This document shows positions 15,990-24,459 of a stretch of 49,175 nt of DNA, piece by piece. The translations under genes and the position numbers were made by a program. This DNA comes from JBMNQS01 sp050944255 (lineage in GTDB: Bacteria; Bacillota; Clostridia; Christensenellales; Maliibacteriaceae), in NCBI GenBank assembly GCA_050944255.1, contig JBMNQS010000005.1, forward strand, positions 1 to 49,175, given 5' to 3'. Position 1 is the first letter of the stretch. Each line of letters begins with the position of its first letter. The notes under the pieces were generated by a model, which ran no database searches, had not been told where the DNA came from, and saw only the letters and a program-made list of their open reading frames with translations.

Positions 15990-17048
15990 CTAATTGTCTT
16001 TTTCTTGTATCAGGCGGTCCACTTCCAGCATCAGTTCTTCCAGGATATTGCCGCGGACGGTGCGCAGCTTTTCGCCGCGCCTGAAAATCACCGCGCTGCC
16101 CTCTCCGCCGCCGGCGATGCCGATATCCGCGTGGCGGGCCTCCCCCGGCCCGTTGACGGCGCAGCCCATCACGGCGATGGTGATCGGCTCTTTCATGTGG
16201 GCGGTGCGCTCTTCCACCTCCTGGGCGATGCCGATAATGTCCACATGGCAGCGTCCGCAGGTGGGGCAGGAAATTACGGTGACGCCGCCACTACGAAGGC
16301 CCAGCGCCTTCAATATGCTCTTGCCCACGCGCACCTCCTCCGCCGGCTCCCCGGTCAGGGAAACCCGCAGCGTATCGCCGATGCCGTCCAAAAGCAGGCT
16401 GCCGATGCCGATGGCGGATTTGATAGTGCCGGTCTTCACCGTTCCGGCCTCGGTGACGCCGATATGAAGCGGATAACCGCAGCTTTGCGCGATCAGACGG
16501 TAGGCCTCCACCGTGGCGGACACGTCCGACGCCTTCAGCGACAGCACGATATCGTCAAAGCCGAACTTCTCCAGCAGACGGACATGGCCCAGCGCACTTC
16601 TCACCATGGCCTGGGGCGTGGCGCCGTATTTCTTTTCAAGCTCCGGCTCCAGAGAGCCCAGATTGACGCCGATGCGGATGGGAATCCGATGGGCCCTGGC
16701 GCAGTCCGTCAGCGCCTTCACCCGGTCCTCTCCGCCGATATTGCCCGGATTGATCCGCAGCTTTGAGGCGCCGTTTTCCGCTGAGGCGATGGCCAGGCGG
16801 TAATCGAAATGGATATCGGCCACAAGGGGGATGCGGATGCGCCCGATAATTTTGGAGATGGCCGAAGCCGCCCTGCCGTCGGGAACGGCAACGCGGATGA
16901 TATCGCAGCCCAGGCTTTCCAGTTCGCTGATCTGCGCTGCGGTGGCCTCTATGTCCCTGGTATCGGTGGTGCACATGGACTGTACCGAAACCGCGGCGCC
17001 GCCGCCCACGGGCACAGCGCCAACCATGACGCGCTTTGTCTGTTTCAT
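15990..17048 (-). CDS. ispG: (E)-4-hydroxy-3-methylbut-2-enyl-diphosphate synthase
   Basis: Fe-S enzyme of the MEP isoprenoid pathway converting MEcPP to HMBPP. The 352-residue protein has the TIM-barrel motifs PLVADIHFDYRLA and KLRINPGNIG, and the [4Fe-4S] cysteines in SCPTCGRCHVD and MGCAVNGPGEARHAD. It lies between rseP and polC in the position of proS in Bacillus, and joins dxr (MEP pathway), uppS and cdsA in one lipid-precursor block. A short ribosome site (AAAGAGG) precedes the ATG. Confidence 0.97.
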   Translation of the reverse strand: MKQTKRVMVGAVPVGGGAAVSVQSMCTTDTRDIEATAAQISELESLGCDIIRVAVPDGRAASAISKIIGRIRIPLVADIHFDYRLAIASAENGASKLRINPGNIGGEDRVKALTDCARAHRIPIRIGVNLGSLEPELEKKYGATPQAMVRSALGHVRLLEKFGFDDIVLSLKASDVSATVEAYRLIAQSCGYPLHIGVTEAGTVKTGTIKSAIGIGSLLLDGIGDTLRVSLTGEPAEEVRVGKSILKALGLRSGGVTVISCPTCGRCHVDIIGIAQEVEERTAHMKEPITIAVMGCAVNGPGEARHADIGIAGGGEGSAVIFRRGEKLRTVRGNILEELMLEVDRLIQEKDN

Positions 17049-17120
17049 TTTGCCTCTTTAAAATACCCGCATATGCGGTAGGAATTGGGGCTAACCCCCA
17101 TATATAGTATAACAGAACCG

Positions 17121-17145
17121 GCGGCAGGCTCATAGAGCCTGCCGC
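17121..17145. repeat. Perfect 11-bp hairpin between rseP and ispG
   Basis: GCGGCAGGCTC (17121-17131) and GAGCCTGCCGC (17135-17145) around a 3-base loop, 30 bases after the rseP stop. On the minus strand it is followed by CGGTTCTG, with no T-run, so termination would be inefficient. A TATACT and a second palindrome (CCGCATATGCGG, 17069-17080) lie between it and ispG, but no good -35 is visible. Confidence 0.6.
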
Positions 17146-17174
17146 ATTAAAATCCAGACTTTATTTTTGAAGCC

Positions 17175-18275
17175 TTATCCGCCTATCATCCGTGAAACGT
17201 CCCTTACGCCCAGGATCACGAACAGTATGAGCATCATGAAGAAGCCCACCAGGTGGATGACGCCTTCTCTTTCAGGCGGTACGCGGCGTTTGGTGATCAG
17301 CTCGTAGAATTGGAAAACCAGGCGTGAACCGTCCAGCGCCGGGATAGGCAGCAGGTTCACCACGCCCAGATTGACGCTGATGACCGCCGCCAGCCATAGA
17401 AGTACCTCGAAATCCTGCCTGACGGCGGTGGACATCATGCCCACCACACCGACGATGCTCACCACATCGCCGGTTCCCGGTATGGTGACGCTGGGATTGA
17501 ATATCTTTGCGAACAGGCCGCCGATGAGCTGGCCGAAGAAGACAAAGACCGATACGATCATCTCCCAGACGTTCTGGAAACCCTTCACGATGCTTTCAAA
17601 GAAATTCAGCCGGTGCCGCTCCACCTTGCCGTTGAGGGTGATGCCGATGCGGTACCGGGCGGTCTCCTCATCGTATTTTGGGGTGACGGAAAGCTCCACC
17701 TGCCGGCCGTCCCGCTCCACGATGATGGGCGTGGGCTCCTCTTTGGAGCCTACGATGCTGTCCAGCGCCGACTGCACGGTGGTGACTTGCCTGCCGCCCA
17801 GTGATACGATGCGGTCGTTTTCCTGAAGGCCGGCCATCTGCGCGGGACTGTTCTGCTCCACGCTGGCGACGTAGGCCTGGTCGATCACCTGGTACTCGCC
17901 GTAAATGGTCAGAACGCCGATGCAGATCACGATGGCGGAAATAATATTCATGATGGAGCCGGAGGCCGTCATGATCATCCTGGCCCAGACCGGGCGGTTG
18001 TACATGCTTTTGGGGTCCGCGCTCTTATCGGATTCATCCTCGTCCTGGAACTTGCAGTAGCCGCCGATGGGCAGCCAGCGGATATAGAACGTGGTTTCCC
18101 CCCTCTGCCATGAGACGGCTTTGGGACCCATGCCGATGGAAAACTCCGGAATGCCGAAACCCAGTTTTTTGCCGGCGATATAGTGACCCAGCTCGTGGAT
18201 CATAATAAAGACATTGAGGATTAAAAGCGATATGATTACCGAGCCCACGGTGCCCAGCGTAGAGAGAAAAGACAA
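17175..18275 (-). CDS. rseP: Site-2 intramembrane metalloprotease RseP/RasP
   Basis: Cuts transmembrane segments of anti-sigma factors and leftover signal peptides inside the membrane. The 366-residue protein has the zinc motif HELGH (about 27-31) in the first membrane helix, a PDZ domain (about 140-210, NSPAQMAGLQENDRIVSLGG) and the second metal site NLLPIPALDGSR in a late helix. A final C-terminal membrane helix follows. The start is a TTG at 18275 with GAGG seven bases upstream; the gene follows dxr by four bases. Confidence 0.95.
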   Translation of the reverse strand: MSFLSTLGTVGSVIISLLILNVFIMIHELGHYIAGKKLGFGIPEFSIGMGPKAVSWQRGETTFYIRWLPIGGYCKFQDEDESDKSADPKSMYNRPVWARMIMTASGSIMNIISAIVICIGVLTIYGEYQVIDQAYVASVEQNSPAQMAGLQENDRIVSLGGRQVTTVQSALDSIVGSKEEPTPIIVERDGRQVELSVTPKYDEETARYRIGITLNGKVERHRLNFFESIVKGFQNVWEMIVSVFVFFGQLIGGLFAKIFNPSVTIPGTGDVVSIVGVVGMMSTAVRQDFEVLLWLAAVISVNLGVVNLLPIPALDGSRLVFQFYELITKRRVPPEREGVIHLVGFFMMLILFVILGVRDVSRMIGG

Positions 18276-18279
18276 ACAA

Positions 18280-19443
18280 TCACCTCGTGTTCATGCGTCG
18301 TATATGCGCTGCGGCGCGTTTGCGCGTCACATCATCCATATGATGGATGGCTTCAATCGATGATGGATCTTCGTCAATTTGGGTGCTTTCAAGCATCCGG
18401 GAGCACAGATCGGAGATGTCGTAGAACCCGATGCTATCCTCCAGATAGGCGGCTACGGCCACCTCATTGGCGGCGTTTAAAATGACGGGCGCCATGCCGC
18501 CGCGCCACCCGGCGTCCATCGCCAGTTTCAGGCACGGGAAACGCTCTGTGTCCGGCTGCTCAAAGGTCAGCTCTTTAATGTCCGAAAAGTCCAGCGGCTT
18601 CATGGGCGAGGCCTTGCGCTGCGGATAAAGCAGCGCGTACTGTATGGGCAGCCGCATATCGGCGTAGCCCAGCTGCGCCAATACGCTGTGGTCCCAAAAC
18701 TCCACCATGGAGTGGATGATGCTCTGGGGATGAACCACCACTTCCACCTTTTCCACCGGCAGATGAAACAAATGGCAGGCTTCGATGATCTCAAGGCCCT
18801 TGTTCATCATGGTGGCGCTGTCCACGGTGATTTTATCGCCCATCAGCCAGTTGGGATGACGAAGCGCCTCACCGGCCTTGGCGTGGGCGATCCGCTCCTT
18901 TTCCCATGTGCGGAACGGGCCTCCTGAAGCCGTGAGGAAAATGCGGCGCAGCGCGTTCTCCGGCGCCCCCTGAAGGCACTGGAAGATGGCCGAGTGCTCG
19001 CTGTCCACCGGGAGAATCTTCACGCCCTTTTGCCTTGCCGCCTGCATGACGAGTTTGCCGCCGGTGACCAGCGCTTCCTTATTGGCCAGCGCCACGTCCT
19101 TGCCCGCATCGATGGCCGCCATCACAGCGGGAAGCCCTGCGATGCCCACCACCGCCACCAGTACCATATCCGCCTCATGGAAGGAGGCGGCTTCTATGAG
19201 GCAGTTTTTGCCGCTTGAAAACCGCACGCCCGGCGGTATGTCCCCGCGAATGGCCTGAGCGGCGCTCTCATCGGCCATTGCGGCGAAGGCGGGCCTGTAT
19301 GCTTTGATCTGCCGCAAGAACGCTTCGGCGTTGCTTCCGGCGGTCATGGCCACCACCTCAAGCTCATCGGGGTGCCGGCTCACCACATCCAGCGCCTGCG
19401 TGCCGATGGAACCGGTTGAACCTAGTATGGCAATCTTTTTCAT
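18280..19443 (-). CDS. dxr: 1-deoxy-D-xylulose-5-phosphate reductoisomerase
   Basis: NADPH-dependent enzyme of the MEP pathway making 2-C-methylerythritol 4-phosphate. The 387-residue protein begins with the nucleotide-binding motif ILGSTGSIGTQALDV. It carries ALANKEALVTGG, the metal/substrate site LPVDSEHSAIFQC and TASGGPFR, and MMNKGLEIIEACHLF. Length and motifs are normal. It lies three bases after cdsA. Confidence 0.97.
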   Translation of the reverse strand: MKKIAILGSTGSIGTQALDVVSRHPDELEVVAMTAGSNAEAFLRQIKAYRPAFAAMADESAAQAIRGDIPPGVRFSSGKNCLIEAASFHEADMVLVAVVGIAGLPAVMAAIDAGKDVALANKEALVTGGKLVMQAARQKGVKILPVDSEHSAIFQCLQGAPENALRRIFLTASGGPFRTWEKERIAHAKAGEALRHPNWLMGDKITVDSATMMNKGLEIIEACHLFHLPVEKVEVVVHPQSIIHSMVEFWDHSVLAQLGYADMRLPIQYALLYPQRKASPMKPLDFSDIKELTFEQPDTERFPCLKLAMDAGWRGGMAPVILNAANEVAVAAYLEDSIGFYDISDLCSRMLESTQIDEDPSSIEAIHHMDDVTRKRAAAHIRRMNTR

Positions 19444-19446
19444 GTT

Positions 19447-20259
19447 TCACACCCAGTTGGTCAGAAGCAGGAAATAGACGCATACCGCCACGGTGTTGAT
19501 CAGTATCCCGTCGATGCGGTCCAGTACGCCTCCGTGCCCCGGGAACAGGTGCCCGAAGTCCTTGATGTCCAGGCTGCGCTTGATGGACGACGCCGCCAGA
19601 TCGCCAAGGGGCGTCACGATGCCGGCGATGGTGGCCATGATCAGGTAATGCAGGATATCGATCTGCGGCATATGCGCGCGGATAAACAGGTAGTAGATGC
19701 TGGCGACGGCCACCGTGGCCAGCCATCCGCCAATGACGCCCTCCACGGTTTTCTTGGGGCTGATGCGTTCGGCCAGCTTGTGTTTTCCAAAGAGGCTGCC
19801 CGTATAGAAAGCGAACGCGTCGTTGACGCAGCTGAAGAGGAAAATGCACACCATCATATTGACCCTTAACGCGCCGCCCAGGGTATTGATGATCAGCCAC
19901 AGGATGATGGACATGGTGGGATAACACAGGATAAAGCAGTTGGCCATAACGTCCTGCAGCGTAAATTTCTCTGAAAGCACCGGCAGGAAGAGGATGCAGG
20001 CCACCGCCAGCATAAAGGCCAGCGGCAGCGCCCAAATGGGCAGCCACACGACGGCGGGCAGCAGGCTCAGCGAAAAGGCGGCCAGTATGGGCCAGGCGAT
20101 TTTATAACCGTTTTTGCGCAGGGCAAAACCCATTTCATACTGCCCAAGGAGCATAGCCACCAGGCAGACCGCATAGAAAACGGGCACGTAGATGACGGCA
20201 AAAACCATCACTGTGAGCAGTACAATACCCGTCAGCAGCCGCTTTATATTGCTGGACAT
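19447..20259 (-). CDS. cdsA: Phosphatidate cytidylyltransferase
   Basis: Membrane enzyme making CDP-diacylglycerol for phospholipid synthesis. The 270-residue protein has about seven to eight hydrophobic segments and the complete family signature SSIKRSLDIKDFGHLFPGHG followed by GVLDRID, plus ISPKKTVEGVIGG. The frame is open further up, but the ATG at 20259 has GGGGAG six bases upstream and starts MSSNIKRLLTG, as in homologues. It lies 28 bases after uppS. Confidence 0.96.
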   Translation of the reverse strand: MSSNIKRLLTGIVLLTVMVFAVIYVPVFYAVCLVAMLLGQYEMGFALRKNGYKIAWPILAAFSLSLLPAVVWLPIWALPLAFMLAVACILFLPVLSEKFTLQDVMANCFILCYPTMSIILWLIINTLGGALRVNMMVCIFLFSCVNDAFAFYTGSLFGKHKLAERISPKKTVEGVIGGWLATVAVASIYYLFIRAHMPQIDILHYLIMATIAGIVTPLGDLAASSIKRSLDIKDFGHLFPGHGGVLDRIDGILINTVAVCVYFLLLTNWV

Positions 20260-20287
20260 GGACTTCTCCCCTTCCGTCACGGGCTGT

Positions 20288-21040
20288 TCAGACGCCGCCA
20301 AAGCGCCGCTGGCGGCTCTGGTATTGAACGAGGATATCTGCGAGCGCGTCCTCGTTCATATCCGGCCAGAGCGTATCGATAAAGAACCATTCGGAGTAAG
20401 CGTTTTGATAGAGCAGGAAATTGCTGATGCGGCTCTCTCCGCTGGTGCGGATAATGATATCCGGGTCGGGCAGGCCGGCCGTATAAAGGTAATCGGAGAA
20501 GCGCTCCTCGTCCAGCGCGCCAATATCCAATGCACCGTCCTGTGCGGCTTTGGCGATGGCCTTTGCCGCCCGCACGATCTCGCTGCGCCCCCCGTAGTTA
20601 AAGGCGATGTTGACGATGATGCCCGTATTGTCTTTTGTGCGGCGCCGGGCGTTTTCGATGGTTTCGCGCACGATATCCGATTCCACCGGCTGTCCCATCA
20701 CGCGGATGACGGCGCCCTGCCTGTCCAGCTCGTCGATCTCGCTGTTAAAGTAGTCCACCAGAAGCTGCATCAGATAGCCCACTTCCTCCTTGGGCCGCTT
20801 CCAGTTCTCCGTGGAGAAAGCGTAGAGCGTCAGCACCTTGACGCCCAGATCGCCGCAATAGCGGATGAGCTTTCGCAGCACCTCCACCCCGGCCCTGTGG
20901 CCGGCGGTGCGCGGCAGGCCCCGCCTGGTGGCCCAGCGGCCGTTGCCGTCCATGATCATGGCGATGTGCGCGGGTATTTTCTGCGGGTCAAGCTCCGTAT
21001 GTTCCGGCGCGCCGGATTTTTTCCTGCCGAACCATGCCAT
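20288..21040 (-). CDS. uppS: Undecaprenyl diphosphate synthase (isoprenyl transferase)
   Basis: Cis-prenyltransferase that makes the C55 lipid carrier for cell-wall synthesis. Motifs are IAMIMDGNGRWATRRG (catalytic Asp near residue 31), YAFSTENWKRP, NIAFNYGGRSEI, and the C-terminal RTSGESRISNFLLYQ with SEWFFIDTLWPD. The 250-residue length is typical. The start is the ATG at 21040, with AAAGGAG about 12 bases upstream. Confidence 0.97.
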   Translation of the reverse strand: MAWFGRKKSGAPEHTELDPQKIPAHIAMIMDGNGRWATRRGLPRTAGHRAGVEVLRKLIRYCGDLGVKVLTLYAFSTENWKRPKEEVGYLMQLLVDYFNSEIDELDRQGAVIRVMGQPVESDIVRETIENARRRTKDNTGIIVNIAFNYGGRSEIVRAAKAIAKAAQDGALDIGALDEERFSDYLYTAGLPDPDIIIRTSGESRISNFLLYQNAYSEWFFIDTLWPDMNEDALADILVQYQSRQRRFGGV

Positions 21041-21049
21041 AGGGGGCGT

Positions 21050-21256
21050 TTACTCCTTTGCGGGCAAAAAAGCGGCGGCGGTTATTTCAGCGCCGCTTTT
21101 TCCTTCGATGGCGCGCACGACGCGCCAGATGCCCCGACTTTCGCCGCGGGGCGGCGTGGTTTTGAATACTTTAAAGGCAATGCCGAACGATTCAAGCATT
21201 TGCTCTGCATCCTCCAGCTTTAAATGAATCAATGTTTCCAGTGTAAAAGCGGCCAT
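21050..21256 (-). CDS. Small conserved protein between frr and uppS (PASTA-like)
   Basis: 68-residue protein of no named family that I recognise with certainty. The pattern LEDAEQMLESFGIAFKVFKT, then TPPRGE and RVVRAIEG, resembles a single PASTA-like fold or the short clostridial proteins with a PPRG-RVVR core. It has no signal peptide or membrane segment. Its ATG directly abuts the frr stop (TGAATG), with GGAG six bases upstream, so it is probably translated by coupling. Function unknown. Confidence 0.7.
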   Translation of the reverse strand: MAAFTLETLIHLKLEDAEQMLESFGIAFKVFKTTPPRGESRGIWRVVRAIEGKSGAEITAAAFLPAKE

Positions 21257-21814
21257 TCAGATCTCCATGATCTCTTTTTCCTTGGCGGCGGACGCTTCGT
21301 CGATCTGCTTGATCATCTTGTCCGTCAGCTTCTGCGCGGCGTCCTCGGCCAGGCGTTGGTCGTCCTCGGTCATCAGGCCCTCTTTTTTCTCTTTTTTGAT
21401 GTCCTCGATGGCGTCCCGGCGGATAGACCGGACGGCCACCTTGCAATCCTCGGCCTTTTTGCGGACGGTTTTGACCAGGTCTTTGCGCCGCTCCTCGGTC
21501 AACTCGGGGATCACCAGGCGGATGACCTTGCCGTCGTTGGATGGGTTTATGCCAAGATCGCTCTGCTGGATGGCTTTCTCAACGGTGGGAATCATGCTGG
21601 GGTCCCAAAGCGAGATCATGATCATGCGCGGTTCCGGCGCGGAGATATTGGCCACCTGCGAGATGGGCGTCGCCGTACCGTAATAATCCACCGTTACCCG
21701 GTCCAAAAGCTGGGGATTGGCTCGTCCTGCTCTAAGGGATACGAACTCTTTTTTCAGGTTGGCCAGCGACTTTTCCATACGCTCTGCGGCTTTTACAATA
21801 ATGGCATCTTCCAT
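21257..21814 (-). CDS. frr: Ribosome recycling factor
   Basis: With EF-G splits post-termination ribosomes. The 185-residue protein has the three-helix-bundle signature ERMEKSLANLKKEFVSLRAG, RANPQLLDRVTVDYYG and the hinge region, ending in the ERRKDLVKTVRKKAED helix. The ATG at 21814 (MEDAIIVKA) has GGGAGG nine bases upstream. The longer frame starting at a TTG seven codons earlier would include that ribosome site and is rejected. It has its own promoter after the pyrH terminator. Confidence 0.97.
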   Translation of the reverse strand: MEDAIIVKAAERMEKSLANLKKEFVSLRAGRANPQLLDRVTVDYYGTATPISQVANISAPEPRMIMISLWDPSMIPTVEKAIQQSDLGINPSNDGKVIRLVIPELTEERRKDLVKTVRKKAEDCKVAVRSIRRDAIEDIKKEKKEGLMTEDDQRLAEDAAQKLTDKMIKQIDEASAAKEKEIMEI

Positions 21815-21858
21815 AAATCGATTCCTCCCTTTCAAGCCACCAAATTTGCTTTAGGCTT

Positions 21859-21887
21859 ATTGTACCTAATTTGTGGTAAAAATACAA
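21859..21887 (-). promoter_or_regulatory. SigA promoter of the frr-uppS-cdsA run
   Basis: TTGTAT (21887-21882), a 17-base spacer and TACAAT (21864-21859). The -35 lies in the T-run of the preceding terminator, a compact terminator-promoter junction. Confidence 0.6.
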
Positions 21888-21935
21888 CGCTGCCGCGCCC
21901 TGTGTTCATCAAAAGTTTAACAGAGCGCGGCAGCG
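21877..21935 (-). terminator. pyrH terminator
   Basis: CGCTGCCGCGCTCTGT and ACAGGGCGCGGCAGCG pair over 16 bases with one T-G wobble around a 16-base loop, then TTGTATTTTT follows. It begins five bases after the pyrH stop. It is the strongest terminator inside the rpsB-to-pnp block. Confidence 0.9.
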
Positions 21936-21940
21936 CCGGA

Positions 21941-22645
21941 TTACCTGATAATTGTTCCGATTTTCTCGCCGGAGGCAACTTTGAGGATATTGCCGGTATC
22001 TTTAAGGCCAAAGGTAATGATGGGAATCTTGTTGTCCATGCACAGTGTGATGGCGGTGGTGTCCATGACGGTCAGGCCGCGGTTGAGCACCTCCAGATAC
22101 GGGATCTCGTCGAATTTCCTGGCGTCCGGGTTGATGTAGGGGTCCGAATCGTAGACGCCGTCCACGCTTTTGGCCAGCAAAATGGCGTCGGCCTCCACTT
22201 CGGCCGCGCGCAGTGCGGCGGCGCTGTCGGTGGAAAAGAAGGGGTTTCCGGTGCCGCAGGCAAACACCACGATGCGGCCCTTTTCAAGATGGCGGATGGC
22301 GCGCCGCCGAATGTAGAGCTCGGCCACCTGGCGCATCTCGATGGCGGACATGACGCGCACCTGCGCGCCCTTGTTCTCCAGGGAATCCTGTATGGCCAGC
22401 GCGTTGATGGCTGTGGCCAGCATGCCCATATGATCGGCGGTAGTCCGGTCCATATCCACGCCCATGCGGCCGCGCCAGAAGTTGCCGGCCCCCACGGCAA
22501 TGCAGACCTGTACGCCCGCGTTCTGCAGAGAGATGATGGCATCGGCGATATCGCTGACCACGTTTCCATCCAGGCCGAAGCCCTTTTCCCCTGCCAGCGA
22601 TTCACCGGAAAGTTTCAGAACGACACGTTTGTATACCGGTTTCAT
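21941..22645 (-). CDS. pyrH: UMP kinase
   Basis: Phosphorylates UMP to UDP, a bacterial enzyme of the amino-acid-kinase fold. Motifs are RVVLKLSGESLAG at the N-terminus, AVGAGNFWRGR, DRTTADHMGMLATAINALA, CGTGNPFFSTDSAAALRA and AKSVDGVYDSDP. The 234-residue length is normal. The start ATG has GGGGGG a few bases upstream. It is flanked by the tsf and pyrH terminators, in the conserved order rpsB-tsf-pyrH-frr. Confidence 0.97.
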   Translation of the reverse strand: MKPVYKRVVLKLSGESLAGEKGFGLDGNVVSDIADAIISLQNAGVQVCIAVGAGNFWRGRMGVDMDRTTADHMGMLATAINALAIQDSLENKGAQVRVMSAIEMRQVAELYIRRRAIRHLEKGRIVVFACGTGNPFFSTDSAAALRAAEVEADAILLAKSVDGVYDSDPYINPDARKFDEIPYLEVLNRGLTVMDTTAITLCMDNKIPIITFGLKDTGNILKVASGEKIGTIIR

Positions 22646-22702
22646 AAAGCCCCCCTATTGATTCAAACAAAAGCTATGGTTTGCTTCTTAAGCAAAAGCT
22701 AC

Positions 22703-22745
22703 AAAAAAGGGTCGTGACGGTCCTGCCGCACCACCCTTTTTATCT
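22703..22745 (-). terminator. tsf terminator
   Basis: On the minus strand AAAAAGGGT and ACCCTTTTTT pair. An interrupted upper stem (GTG/CAC, GG/CC) lies around CAGGA, and a six-T run ends the site four bases after tsf. Probably partial, so that pyrH can still be read from the rpsB promoter. Confidence 0.7.
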
Positions 22746-22749
22746 TTGG

Positions 22750-23394
22750 TTACATCTGGCCCATAACTTCCTCTACGAAGTTGTCCTCCCGCTTTTGCAG
22801 ACCCTCGCCCATCTCGTAACGGGTGAAGCGGCGAACGGAGATATTCTCGCCGATCTTGGCGATCTTGCCGGTGATCAGATCGGCCACCGTGATGTCGGTG
22901 TCGCGGATGAAGGGCTGCTCCAGAAGGCAGACCTCCTTGAAGTACTTGTCGATGCGGCCCTCCACGATCTTATCGACGATCTTCTCGGGCTTGCCTTCGT
23001 TGATGGCCTGGATCCGGAGGATTTCCTTTTCCTTGTCGATGCTTTCGTGAGAGATTTCCTCCCGGCTGACGTACTGGGGATTGGAGGCGGCCACCTGCAT
23101 GGCGATATCGCGCACCAGGGCTTTGAACTCATCGGTCTTGGCCACGAAGTCTGTCTCGCAGTTGACCTCCACCAGCACGCCGATGCGGCCCCCCATATGG
23201 ATGTAGCTTTCGACGATGCCCTCCGCGGCAATGCGGCCGCTCTTTTTGGCGGCTGCGGCAAGTCCCTTCTCGCGCAGCAGCTCCACGGCCTTTTCCATGT
23301 CGCCGCCGGATTCAACCAGTGCGTTTTTGCAGTCCATCATGCCCACGCCGGTTCTCTCGCGCAGCTCTTTGACCATCTGTGATGTAATGTTCAT
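22750..23394 (-). CDS. tsf: Translation elongation factor Ts
   Basis: Nucleotide exchange factor for EF-Tu. It has the N-terminal UBA-like domain (VKELRERTGVGMMDCKNAL), the EF-Tu contact motif VEVNCETDFVAKTDEF, and a shortened C-terminal part ending GEGLQKREDNFVEEV. At 214 residues it is the short form common in Firmicutes and Actinobacteria. AGGAG lies eight bases before the ATG, and the gene follows rpsB by 56 bases. Confidence 0.97.
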   Translation of the reverse strand: MNITSQMVKELRERTGVGMMDCKNALVESGGDMEKAVELLREKGLAAAAKKSGRIAAEGIVESYIHMGGRIGVLVEVNCETDFVAKTDEFKALVRDIAMQVAASNPQYVSREEISHESIDKEKEILRIQAINEGKPEKIVDKIVEGRIDKYFKEVCLLEQPFIRDTDITVADLITGKIAKIGENISVRRFTRYEMGEGLQKREDNFVEEVMGQM

Positions 23395-23450
23395 ATCTAT
23401 CGCTCCTATTCTGGCTTGTATTTCTTATATTCGGCCAATAGCGGCATGGA

Positions 23451-24182
23451 TTATTCAGCCGCCGTGTCCTGGGCTTCGTCCTCTTCGTCCTCGTCGATGA
23501 GAAGCTGCCGGCCTTCGATCACCGCGTCGGCCATTTTGCCGGCGATCAGTTTGACCGCGCGGATGGCGTCGTCGTTGCCGGGGATCACGTAATCGATCTC
23601 ATCGGGGTCGCAGTTGGTATCCACGATGGCCACGATGGGGATATTCAGTATGCGGGCTTCGGCGATGGCGATGTGTTCTTTCCTGGGGTCCACTACGAAC
23701 AGGGCGCCGGGAAGCTCTTTCATTTCGCGGATGCCGCCGAGGTTTTTCAGGAGTTTGTCGCGCTCGGCCACCAGTTTGATGGTCTCCTTCTTGGGCAGCA
23801 CTTCAAAATCGCCGTTTTCTTCCATTTGGTCGATGCGGTTCAGGCGGTTGATCCGAAGGCGGATGGTCTTGAAATTGGTCAGCGTTCCGCCCAGCCAGCG
23901 CTGGTTCGCATAAAACATGCCGCAACGTTCGGCTTCGGTCATGATGGATTCCTGCGCCTGTTTTTTGGTGCCGACAAAGAGCACGGATTTGCCCTGCGCG
24001 GCCACGTCGCGGATGAAGTTGTACGCCTCTTCGGCCTTGCGGACGGTCTTTTGAAGATCGATGATGTAGATGCCGTTGCGCTCGGTGAAGATGTAGGGTT
24101 TCATCTTCGGGTTCCAGCGGCGGGTCTGATGTCCGAAGTGGACACCGGCTTCCAAGAGTTGTTTCATAGAAATTACGGGCAT
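23451..24182 (-). CDS. rpsB: 30S ribosomal protein S2
   Basis: Small-subunit protein. The ATG at 24182 gives VISMKQLLEAGVHFGHQTRR, the universal N-terminus, and GAGGAGG lies about eight bases upstream. The frame stays open another 48 codons through the leader, but that is untranslated RNA behind a strong promoter. The 243-residue protein ends with an acidic tail (DEDEEDEAQD). The first gene of the rpsB-tsf-pyrH-frr group. Confidence 0.98.
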   Translation of the reverse strand: MPVISMKQLLEAGVHFGHQTRRWNPKMKPYIFTERNGIYIIDLQKTVRKAEEAYNFIRDVAAQGKSVLFVGTKKQAQESIMTEAERCGMFYANQRWLGGTLTNFKTIRLRINRLNRIDQMEENGDFEVLPKKETIKLVAERDKLLKNLGGIREMKELPGALFVVDPRKEHIAIAEARILNIPIVAIVDTNCDPDEIDYVIPGNDDAIRAVKLIAGKMADAVIEGRQLLIDEDEEDEAQDTAAE

Positions 24183-24285
24183 AAAAAAACCTCCTCGTTT
24201 TTTACCGCCTTTTGCGTCATCCCGGAAGCGGAAACCCATGCGGGCACGAACCGTCCGGTCGGCAAAAGTGAGTTTTACCTGCAAA

Positions 24286-24314
24286 ATTATAGCACAGGGG
24301 CGCTGCGGATGCAA
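24286..24314 (-). promoter_or_regulatory. SigA promoter of rpsB
   Basis: TTGCAT (24314-24309), a 17-base spacer and perfect TATAAT (24291-24286). It gives a leader of about 95 bases in which CTTTTGC and GCAAAAG can pair to enclose most of the leader, a possible site for S2 autoregulation. Confidence 0.85.
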
Positions 24315-24323
24315 GAAAAGCCG

Positions 24324-24371
24324 CAATAAAATTTCGGGAGTGCCGGGATTACTTTACCGGTATTTCCCGAA
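24324..24371 (-). terminator. Terminator of the ireB-ruvX-DUF1292 unit
   Basis: TTCGGGA and TCCCGAA form the lower stem and CCGG/CCGGG an upper stem (24333-24371), followed on the minus strand by AATTTTATTG. It separates the DUF1292 gene from the rpsB promoter ten bases on. Confidence 0.7.
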
Positions 24372-24459
24372 TAACCGGCAGTTGAACATCCACGATGGCG
24401 ATACAAACTGCCTGAGCGAAGCGGGCGGTTTAAAATCACCTGGCTACCCGAAAGTTTGA

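Noticed and set aside
24183..24326. 48-codon N-terminal extension of rpsB
   Set aside because: Lies in the leader; contains the promoter -10 and the GAGGAGG site, and S2 proteins start at the MPVISMKQL position.
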